Below, piece after piece: positions 17,170 through 23,775 of a stretch of 64,000 nucleotides of DNA. Source of the stretch: Pandoraea fibrosis (GTDB taxonomy: Bacteria; Pseudomonadota; Gammaproteobacteria; Burkholderiales; Burkholderiaceae). The stretch covers positions 2,790,001 to 2,854,000 of the forward strand of contig NZ_CP047385.1 of NCBI RefSeq assembly GCF_000807775.2. The letters run 5' to 3'. Positions within the stretch are counted from its first letter, which is position 1; each line of letters begins with the position of its first letter. Position numbers and translations under genes: made by a program. A model generated the notes under the pieces. It saw nothing but the letters and a program-made list of their open reading frames with translations. It made no database searches and had not been told where the DNA came from.

Positions 17170-18213
17170 TCAGAAGGCCATGCGCATACCGACACCCGCT
17201 GTATTGCCGCTGGTGTAGCCCGTTGCGCGATCTTGCATGTAGGCAGCGTAAAGGTCGGTGCGCTTCGACAGGCGGTAGTCGTAACCTACCGACCACGTCG
17301 AGCGGATCGGATCGCCACGGCCGTGGCTCTTGGCGTACATCCATGATGCCAGCAGTGCGCCGTTGCCAATCGGCACCGAAGCGCCGATCTGCCCGCTGTG
17401 CGTGTTCAGGTCGCCGCTGTCGATGCCGTCGTGGAGATACTGATACAACGCCGTGATCTTCACGATCGAGAAGTCATAGCCAACGGCCGCCATGACTGCG
17501 GATTGCAGGGTGAACCCGGCAATTTGCGATGTCAGGTCGCCGGGCGTCTTGTCGTAGCGAACCTGCTGATAAGCGACGGTCGCCGAGAACGGCCCGTGCG
17601 CGTAGATGGCGTTGCCACCCCACTGGTTCTGACCTTGTGCGCCAGCTTTGTTGCCGGTGCCGTAGATGAGACTGGCCTGCCAGTCGTTGCCACCCGGCGA
17701 GGTGTAAAGCAGGGAGTTGTTCCAGCCGTTGTCGCCCGCGAGCCCCTGTCCGGAGACGCCTTTGTACAGGTGGTTGAGCACCGGGGAGAAGCCGAACGAT
17801 GTGGAGAACGGATTGAAGCGCAGCGCAGACACGTAGTAGGGCGTGGTGTTACGGCCCAGCAGGAACGAGCCGTAAGGCGTGGCGAGACCAACGTAAGCGT
17901 TGCGGCCGAAGAACGTGTCACCCGCAAATCGGCCCGTATTGCCGTTGTTCGGCTGGAAGAACGCTTCCAGAGCGAAGACCGCCGCGTAGCCGTTGCCAAG
18001 GTCCTCGCGTCCGCCCATGCCCCAGAAGCTGGTCGACATGCCTCCCGGGTTCACGGCCCACGCGCGTTCCTTACCCAGACTCTTCTGCGCTGCGACGTAT
18101 TCGTCGATCACCCCGTAAAGCGAGACGCTCGACTGTGCCGACGCGACCTGGCTCGTGCCTGCTGCCGCAAGCGCCAGGCCTGCCCCGATCCACCAACGTG
18201 TGATTTTTTTCAT
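17170..18213 (-). CDS. Gram-negative porin (Burkholderiales type)
   Basis: 347 residues, an outer-membrane trimeric porin. A Sec signal peptide (MKKITRWWIGAGLALAAAG, cleaved after VASA) is followed by SSVSLYGVIDEY, the usual first strand of Burkholderia/Bordetella porins. The mature chain is rich in beta strands, with a typical internal block FEAFFQPNNGN, and it ends in Phe (MRMAF), as required for BamA-dependent assembly. It stands one base before the UbiD gene and 102 bases after the urocanase-like gene, so it probably gives substrate access for the linked pathway. An AT-rich palindrome lies immediately upstream of its ATG. Confidence 0.92.
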   Translation of the reverse strand: MKKITRWWIGAGLALAAAGTSQVASAQSSVSLYGVIDEYVAAQKSLGKERAWAVNPGGMSTSFWGMGGREDLGNGYAAVFALEAFFQPNNGNTGRFAGDTFFGRNAYVGLATPYGSFLLGRNTTPYYVSALRFNPFSTSFGFSPVLNHLYKGVSGQGLAGDNGWNNSLLYTSPGGNDWQASLIYGTGNKAGAQGQNQWGGNAIYAHGPFSATVAYQQVRYDKTPGDLTSQIAGFTLQSAVMAAVGYDFSIVKITALYQYLHDGIDSGDLNTHSGQIGASVPIGNGALLASWMYAKSHGRGDPIRSTWSVGYDYRLSKRTDLYAAYMQDRATGYTSGNTAGVGMRMAF

Positions 18214-18218
18214 GACTT

Positions 18219-18241
18219 TTTAATTAGTAATATTAATTAAA
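18219..18241. promoter_or_regulatory. AT-rich palindrome at the porin start
   Basis: TTTAATTA (18219-18226), seven bases, TAATTAAA (18234-18241): a perfect 8-bp inverted repeat ending six bases before the porin ATG and replacing the usual ribosome-binding sequence. It could be an operator or a structure that controls ribosome access. The surroundings are GC-rich, so it stands out. Confidence 0.5.
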
Positions 18242-18281
18242 TATTCGCGAGAATCGAAATTGCTTATGACGAAATCGGGGC

Positions 18282-18303
18282 GCCGGGCGGGGGAACACCC
18301 GGC
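18282..18303. terminator. Hairpin between urocanase-like and porin genes
   Basis: GCCGGG (18282-18287) pairs with CCCGGC (18298-18303). There is no T-run on the minus strand. It may reduce read-through from the upstream genes into the porin gene. Confidence 0.35.
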
Positions 18304-18315
18304 TGTAGTGGTGCG

Positions 18316-19980
18316 TCAGTCCGGCGTGGCTGATGAGGCGGTCGTGTCGATGCGGCCGATCCCTTTCACGCGAACTTCGTCGAGCGCTTCCTCGTAACCG
18401 GCGTCGGCGTAGCGCAAGACGCCGCTGGCGGTGTCGTTGGTCATCGACAAGCAGAGGCGCTCGTCCGCCTTGGTTGTGCCGTCCGCGACCACCGTCACCC
18501 CGGCGCTGGTCATATAGCCGCTGTACCCACCACCGCCCGAATGAATCGCGACCAGATCGGCGCACGACGCGCAGTTGAGCATGGCATTGAGCAGTGGCCA
18601 GTCGGCAATGGCGTCGGAGCCGTCGCGCATGTTCTCGGTCATGATGTTCGGATGCGCCATGGCACCGGCATCGAGATGGTCGCGCGTGAAGGCGACCGGG
18701 GCGCTCAGCTCGCCGTCGCGCACCATGCGGTTGACTTCGAGTGCGAGGGCGGTGCGCTCACCATGGCCGAGCCAGCCAATGCGGGCGGGCAGACCTTCGA
18801 ACGGCACCTGTTCGCGGGCGAGTCTGATCCAGTTCGCCACGATCTGGTTATCGGCAAAGCGCGTGAGCAGGAAGTCGTCGATCTTGCGGATGTCTTCCGG
18901 ATCGCCCGACAGGGCAATCCAGCGGAACGGGCCAATGCCGCGTGCGAAGAGCGGACGCAAAAATGCTTCGGTGAAGACCGGGATGTCGAAGGCGCGGGCG
19001 ACGCCGCCATCCCTGGCGTGCGTGCGGATCAGGTTGCCGTTGTCGAACACCACGGCGCCTTTGTCCAGGAATCCCAGCATGGCGCCCACGTGTCGGACGA
19101 TCGACGCGCGGCTCGCGTTCATCAGCGTCTCGGTGTCGTTCTTGCGCATCTGCGCCACGGCGTCGAGCGTGTAGCCGGCGGGAACGTAGCCGTAGACCAG
19201 ATCGTGCGCCGAGGTTTGATCCGTCACGATGTCGGGCACGATGCCGCGAGCAAGGATCTCCGGATACACATCGGCAGCATTGCCTTGCAGTCCGACGGAG
19301 ATCGGCGCGCGGCGCGCCTGTGCATCGCGAATCAGGGCGAGCGCGTGGTCGAGATTGTCTGCCCGGCATTCGAGGTAGCCAGCTTTCAAGCGCTTCTCGA
19401 TGCGCTCCGGATTGATCTCGACGGTGAGGATGGCCGCGTTCGCCATGCGTCCGGCGAGGGGCTGCGCGCCGCCCATGCCCCCCATGCCGGCAGTAAGAAT
19501 GAAGCGGCCGTGCAGATCCCCATTGAAGTGGCGCTCGGCAATGCGAGAGAAGATCTCGTAAGTGCCCTGAATCACACCCTGAGAGCCGATGTATTGCCAA
19601 TCGCCGGCGGTCAACCCGCCCCAGCAAATCAGATTGTCCTTCTCCCAGCGGTAGAAGTTCTCGGCGCGAGCCCACTGCCCGACCATATTGCAGTTCGCCA
19701 TGATGACGATTGGCGCGCGATCGTGGGTTTGCAATACGCCGATGGGCTTGCCGGACTGCACGATCAGCGTCTGGTCGTCTTCGAGCGTGAGCAGGGCGCG
19801 AACCATGGCGTCGTGCGACGGCCAATCGCGCGCGGCGCGGCCCATTGCGGCATAGACGATCAGGTTGTCGGGGTCCTCGCCGACCGCGAGCACATTTTCG
19901 AGCAGACGAAGCAACGCTTCCTGCCGCCAGCCTTTGCAGCGCAGCGTGGTGCCATGGGGAATGGGGAAATCTCGTTTCAT
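18316..19980 (-). CDS. Urocanate hydratase-like enzyme with altered active-site motifs
   Basis: 554 residues, the normal urocanase length. Conserved blocks are RCKGWRQEALLR (14-25), LTAGMGGMGGAQPLA (162-176), VTDQTSAHD (252-260) and DGSDAIADWPLLNA near the C-terminus. Family members add water to urocanate using tightly bound NAD+. Compared with canonical HutU, the RPLFC motif that carries the active-site-proximal Cys reads RPLFA (residue 346), YGQMTAGSW reads WGGLTAGDW (120-128), and the HHGGGVGxGYS loop reads HSGGGGYSGYM. GAGG precedes the ATG at 19978-19980. No hutH, hutI or hutG is nearby; the gene sits eight bases after a DUF917 gene, suggesting a thio- or S-methyl-thiourocanate-like substrate. 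Confidence 0.88.
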   Translation of the reverse strand: MKRDFPIPHGTTLRCKGWRQEALLRLLENVLAVGEDPDNLIVYAAMGRAARDWPSHDAMVRALLTLEDDQTLIVQSGKPIGVLQTHDRAPIVIMANCNMVGQWARAENFYRWEKDNLICWGGLTAGDWQYIGSQGVIQGTYEIFSRIAERHFNGDLHGRFILTAGMGGMGGAQPLAGRMANAAILTVEINPERIEKRLKAGYLECRADNLDHALALIRDAQARRAPISVGLQGNAADVYPEILARGIVPDIVTDQTSAHDLVYGYVPAGYTLDAVAQMRKNDTETLMNASRASIVRHVGAMLGFLDKGAVVFDNGNLIRTHARDGGVARAFDIPVFTEAFLRPLFARGIGPFRWIALSGDPEDIRKIDDFLLTRFADNQIVANWIRLAREQVPFEGLPARIGWLGHGERTALALEVNRMVRDGELSAPVAFTRDHLDAGAMAHPNIMTENMRDGSDAIADWPLLNAMLNCASCADLVAIHSGGGGYSGYMTSAGVTVVADGTTKADERLCLSMTNDTASGVLRYADAGYEEALDEVRVKGIGRIDTTASSATPD

Positions 19981-19988
19981 GCGGTGCC

Positions 19989-21080
19989 TCAGCTTGCCAG
20001 CGCGTAATCGGTGAAGTTCATGCCAAGTGCCTGCTCGACGACGGCGTAGACCGATGCGTCGCGCACGCTCGACGAGAGCGGAATCTCGCGTTTGTGCACA
20101 TGCAGGACCGCGATTTCCATCCCTTCGCGTAGCGTGCCTGCGGACACCGGGTTGCCGTCCATGTCGAGCGTGGTGATGACGTCGGGGTAGCAGGCCACTC
20201 GCTCGCCGTGTGTGTTTGTCACTGCCATGTGTTCGTTCATCACATGCACGACGAGGCGGTTCGCACCGTCGCCGATCTCGACCGTACCGATGTCGAACGC
20301 TTCCTGTGTGTAGGCGAGCGTGTTGCGCACGACCTTGCCCGATCCGATGATGGCGCCACGCGTTGCCTGGCAAATGGCATCGATCACGTGAGCACCGCCC
20401 CTCGGCTGGGCGGCGAGAATCGCTTCGCCCAGCGAGAGCGCCATGCTGATGCCGCCGAGCGCTGCGTGGCGGCGCACGTAGTCGGCGCGGATCGGGTTGC
20501 GGCAACTGGCGATGAATCCGCCCGCCATGTCTGCGGCCTTGCGCAGTACCGGAGAGACTTTGCCGGTCGCGCCATGCACCGTCAGCTCGATATAGGCGTG
20601 ATTGGCGCGATTGCCGCCCACGGCGCTCTGGATCATCGGAGAGGGGCTGCCGGCGAGGCCGAGCGATCCCATGTCGCCGGTCGGGTGCGCCCGGACATCG
20701 CCCACGGCATCGATGACTTTGGTGCCGAGTACGGCCGACGGCAGCCATGCGTTGAGCGTGCTCGACATACCGTTCTGGCCGATGATGAGGCCATAGAGCG
20801 ATTCACCGAGCGCGTCCTGCACCCGCTGGGCAGCCTTGACATAGTCGATGCCGAGCATCTCCCAGTCGGTCAGTCCGCCTGGCGCACCGATGGCGGCAGC
20901 GGTAGCGATCCAGGCGTCGTCCGCGACTTCGTCCATCGTGACCAGTTCGGGGCGGCCGAGGGTCACGGCCATCGTGCCAAGCTGACGGCCATGGTCTGCC
21001 CAGCCCCCCCCGCCGCACGCAAACACCGAGCCGCCGAGTACGGCGGCTTCGACATCTTTCAACGTCAACACTCGTCCCAT
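19989..21080 (-). CDS. DUF917 family protein, S-methyl-thiohydantoin desulfurase-like
   Basis: 363 residues. The N-terminal GGSVFACGGGGWADHG (about residues 16-31), the ATAAAIGAPGGLTDW block and the C-terminal domain identify the DUF917 family, whose two Pfam domains are now described as S-methyl-thiohydantoin desulfurase. This activity turns a 2-thiohydantoin derivative into a hydantoin. A GAGGAGAGG stretch stands before the ATG. It is the first gene of a leftward operon with the urocanase-like gene. On the other side of the divergent control region, after the LysR gene, lie a cyclic amidohydrolase and a carbamoylase, the enzymes needed after a hydantoin is formed. The precise substrate is inferred, not shown. 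Confidence 0.88.
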   Translation of the reverse strand: MGRVLTLKDVEAAVLGGSVFACGGGGWADHGRQLGTMAVTLGRPELVTMDEVADDAWIATAAAIGAPGGLTDWEMLGIDYVKAAQRVQDALGESLYGLIIGQNGMSSTLNAWLPSAVLGTKVIDAVGDVRAHPTGDMGSLGLAGSPSPMIQSAVGGNRANHAYIELTVHGATGKVSPVLRKAADMAGGFIASCRNPIRADYVRRHAALGGISMALSLGEAILAAQPRGGAHVIDAICQATRGAIIGSGKVVRNTLAYTQEAFDIGTVEIGDGANRLVVHVMNEHMAVTNTHGERVACYPDVITTLDMDGNPVSAGTLREGMEIAVLHVHKREIPLSSSVRDASVYAVVEQALGMNFTDYALAS

Positions 21081-21150
21081 CCGAATACCTCTCCTCGTTC
21101 ATTGGCAACGCCTGAAGCGCGTTGTGTCGAGAGGATTATGGGAAGGCTCG

Positions 21151-21174
21151 TAAATAATGTCGTCGCATCATTTA
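21151..21174. promoter_or_regulatory. 24-bp near-palindrome upstream of the DUF917 operon
   Basis: TAAATAATG (21151-21159), TCGTCG, CATCATTTA (21166-21174): nine-base arms with one mismatch. It lies 71 bases upstream of the DUF917 ATG and 12 bases from LysR box 2. It may be a second activation site of the same LysR protein or the site of another regulator. Confidence 0.5.
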
Positions 21175-21185
21175 TACGCACCATA

Positions 21186-21204
21186 TAACCCTATGTTAAG
21201 GGTT
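21186..21204. promoter_or_regulatory. LysR box 2 (TAAC-N5-GTTA-AGGGTT), upstream of the DUF917/urocanase operon
   Basis: TAAC (21186-21189), CCTAT, GTTA (21195-21198), then AGGGTT. It also forms a larger AACCCT-N6-AGGGTT inverted repeat (21187-21204). It lies about 105 bases upstream of the DUF917 start codon. Confidence 0.7.
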
Positions 21205-21327
21205 CGCTCTCATGGCGCAGCACCGCGTCGGGCGCTGAAAGGCCCGTGGTGTAAGCGTTCTCGGACATCGGAGTGAATATGAGGCGCGCGGCGTGAGGCC
21301 GGGCTTACGGGGATGGCCGGCGCGACG

Positions 21328-22287
21328 TCAGTTCACGTTGGCGTGATCGTCGCCATCGGCGTCGTCGGCCTCAGTTGCGTCGGTCGGGCCGTGACGGCGC
21401 CATCCGGCGTCTAGCGCACGCAACACGCGAATGAACTCCTGTGCGAGACGCGACAAGGGTTCGAGCTGGAGATGAAACACGTTGACCGGCACTTCCACCG
21501 TATCGACGATCGGCACGGTGACGACATCCGTCCACACCGGTCCCTTCACGGTGATTTCGTCGACGAGCGCGACTCCCGCCGCGGCTTGCACGAGCGCGCA
21601 GGCAACGTGCGCCTGCTGCACTTCCACGACGGGCTCGGGCTGACCTTCGGGGCCGCCGAACATGCTTCGGATGAGCATGCCGAACGGAATGTCGGGGCTA
21701 TAGCCGATGAGCGGTTCGCGGGCGATTTCCTCCATCGTGACGCTGCTTTTCGTACTGAGCGGATGCGAGGACGGCACCGCCGCGACGATCCGGTTTTCGT
21801 ACAACGGAAGCGTTGCCAGACTCGGGTGATCGATCGGCATGTAGGCCACGCCGATTTCGACTTGCTGGCTGAGCAGCGCTTGCAGCATCACGCTTGGAAT
21901 CAACGTCTGCAAGACCACACGCACTTCCGGATAGCGTCGACGGAAAGCGGCAATGGCGCGCGGCATGAGCGATTGCCCGAGGCTGGGGCTGCAAGACAGG
22001 CGCAACTGACCCTCGCGGTTTTCGGCCAGATTTTCGGCGACCTCGTTGACACGCTGCACGCTCTGGTAGAGGGTCGTCACTTCAGTGAACAGGCGGCGTG
22101 CTTCGGGGGTGGGGTAGAGCCGGCCCTTGACCCGCTCGAACAGCGCGAACCCGAGCCGTTGCTCGGTGTAGGCAATCAACCGACTGACCGCGGGTTGGGA
22201 GACGAAGAGGAGCTTGGACGCGCCGCTGATCGAGCCGCTCAGCATGATGGCCCGAAAGACTTCGATCTGGCGTAGGTTGAGTTTCAT
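21328..22287 (-). CDS. LysR-family regulator of the DUF917/hydantoinase genes
   Basis: 319 residues. Winged helix-turn-helix at residues 3-62 (LRQIEVFRAIMLSGSISGAS, LLFVSQPAVSRLIAYTEQRLG) and an effector domain of about 200 residues; the C-terminus is unusually acidic (TEADDADGDDHANVN). It is divergent from the cyclic amidohydrolase gene, with a LysR box (22298-22316) 10 bases from its own start codon. Two more copies of this box stand before the DUF917 operon and the MHS transporter. It is therefore the best candidate activator of the whole pathway, and probably autoregulated. The effector is unknown. Confidence 0.92.
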   Translation of the reverse strand: MKLNLRQIEVFRAIMLSGSISGASKLLFVSQPAVSRLIAYTEQRLGFALFERVKGRLYPTPEARRLFTEVTTLYQSVQRVNEVAENLAENREGQLRLSCSPSLGQSLMPRAIAAFRRRYPEVRVVLQTLIPSVMLQALLSQQVEIGVAYMPIDHPSLATLPLYENRIVAAVPSSHPLSTKSSVTMEEIAREPLIGYSPDIPFGMLIRSMFGGPEGQPEPVVEVQQAHVACALVQAAAGVALVDEITVKGPVWTDVVTVPIVDTVEVPVNVFHLQLEPLSRLAQEFIRVLRALDAGWRRHGPTDATEADDADGDDHANVN

Positions 22288-22297
22288 GCCCGCTTCA

Positions 22298-22316
22298 AAC
22301 CCTTAACTTTGTGTTA
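22298..22316. promoter_or_regulatory. LysR box 3, between the LysR gene and the hydantoinase gene
   Basis: Read on the minus strand: TAAC, ACAAA, GTTA, AGGGTT; on the plus strand AACCCT (22298-22303) then TAAC-TTTGT-GTTA (22304-22316). It is the third copy of the shared motif, 10 bases before the LysR ATG and 84 bases before the hydantoinase ATG. Confidence 0.7.
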
Positions 22317-22400
22317 ATCGTTGCGCATATTTAAGCATAAGACGTTTTGCCAAACCACTCATTACACTGGCGCATAACTTTTCAACCCGCCGGAATAACG

Positions 22401-23756
22401 ATGAGCGATTTTGATTGGGTGATGCGTGGCAACGTGGTCGATGCCGACGCAATCGTGATGGACGGATGGCTGGCGGTGCGCGACGGCAAGATCGCAGCAC
22501 GTGGCCGGGGCGAGGCCCCATCGTCGAAGGAACGGATCGATGCGCGCGGGCAATGGATCATCCCGGGCGTGGTCGACGGGCAGGTGCATTCGGGCAGTCA
22601 GCGCGATCAGGAAGGACTGGGCTGGGCCTCGCGCGCTGCGGCGGCTGGCGGTGTGACCGTCATGGTCGATATGCCTTACGACGATCCGGAGCCGGTCGCG
22701 TCGCGGGCCCAGTTGGATGCCAAGATCGCCGAGGTCGAGCGCGATTGCCACGTTGATGTCGCGTTGTTCGGCACGCTCAACGAGACGCATGGTCTCGACG
22801 CGGCGGCGGGTCTGATCGACGGTGGCGTTTGCGCGTTCAAGTTCTCGACGTTCGAAGCGACACCGGGGCGTTTCCCGCGCGTCGAAGAGGACATGCTTTA
22901 CGAAGCGTTCCGCCGCATCGCGCCGTCGGGGATCGTGTGCGGTGTGCACAACCAGATGCAGGACCTCACACGCAAGAACATCGCGCGTCTGACCGAAGCC
23001 GACGACACGGGCTGGGATGCTTTCCTGCGTGCGCATCCACCGCTCATCGAAAATCTCGCCACTGCGCTGATCTATGAGATTGGCGCGGAAACCGGCGCCC
23101 GCGCCCACGCAGTGCATGTGTCGACGTCGCGCGGCTTCGAGATTTGCAATATGTATCGGCAGGCCGGACACCGGGCCAGCATCGAGACCTGCGTGCAATA
23201 CCTGATGCTCAACCATGAGGAGCACACGCGCCGCTTCGGCGCCAGGACGAAGCACTATCCGCCGATCCGCCCGAAGGCAGAAGTCGATCTGCTGTGGACG
23301 CACATGGCGGCGGGCGATTGCACGTTCGTGTCTTCCGATCACGTGAGCTGGGGGCTGGAGCGTAAAGGCAATCCGAACGTATTCCGCAATTCGTCGGGTG
23401 GACCAGGGCTCGAGACGTTGTTGCCCGCGTTCTGGACCGGGTGCGAGGAGCATGGTATTTCGCCCACGATGGTGGTCAAGCAACTGTGTCGCAATCCGGC
23501 CCGGCACTTCCTGCTCGACGACCGCAAAGGCTCGCTCGAGGTGGGCGCCGACGCCGACGTCGTGATTCTGCGCCCCGAGCGCTACGCCTACGACCCGTCG
23601 ACCAGCCTGTCGGCAGTGCAATGGAGTTCGTTCGAAGGCCGCGAGTTCACGGTGCGCGTTGCCGGTACCTGGTGTCGCGGGCAGCAGGTTTATGACGGTG
23701 CGGGCATCGTCAATCGGAAGGGCGACGGGCGCTTCCTGCGCCCGCGCAAGGCGTGA
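22401..23756 (+). CDS. Cyclic amidohydrolase (hydantoinase/dihydroorotase/allantoinase-like)
   Basis: 451 residues, amidohydrolase superfamily, expected to open a hydantoin-type ring. Metal-site elements are the carboxylated Lys in AFKFST (about residue 147), His in GVHNQ (183), His in AVHVSTS (239) and Asp in SSDHVS (313). The usual N-terminal HxH pair reads QVH (Gln61, His63; VVDGQVHSGSQ), so one metal ligand is replaced. The start ATG at 22401 fits family alignment, with a weak CGGAA upstream. The carbamoylase gene follows after 19 bases. It would convert a hydantoin formed by the DUF917 protein into an N-carbamoyl amino acid. Confidence 0.88.
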   Translation: MSDFDWVMRGNVVDADAIVMDGWLAVRDGKIAARGRGEAPSSKERIDARGQWIIPGVVDGQVHSGSQRDQEGLGWASRAAAAGGVTVMVDMPYDDPEPVASRAQLDAKIAEVERDCHVDVALFGTLNETHGLDAAAGLIDGGVCAFKFSTFEATPGRFPRVEEDMLYEAFRRIAPSGIVCGVHNQMQDLTRKNIARLTEADDTGWDAFLRAHPPLIENLATALIYEIGAETGARAHAVHVSTSRGFEICNMYRQAGHRASIETCVQYLMLNHEEHTRRFGARTKHYPPIRPKAEVDLLWTHMAAGDCTFVSSDHVSWGLERKGNPNVFRNSSGGPGLETLLPAFWTGCEEHGISPTMVVKQLCRNPARHFLLDDRKGSLEVGADADVVILRPERYAYDPSTSLSAVQWSSFEGREFTVRVAGTWCRGQQVYDGAGIVNRKGDGRFLRPRKA

Positions 23757-23775
23757 GCGCACGCGGGAGTCATTG

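Noticed and set aside
18316..20748. An apparent 810-residue protein covering the urocanase-like gene plus 256 extra N-terminal codons
   Set aside because: The extra part is out of frame with the DUF917 gene on the same strand, has no family sequence, and the ATG at 19980 with GAGG gives the normal urocanase length.
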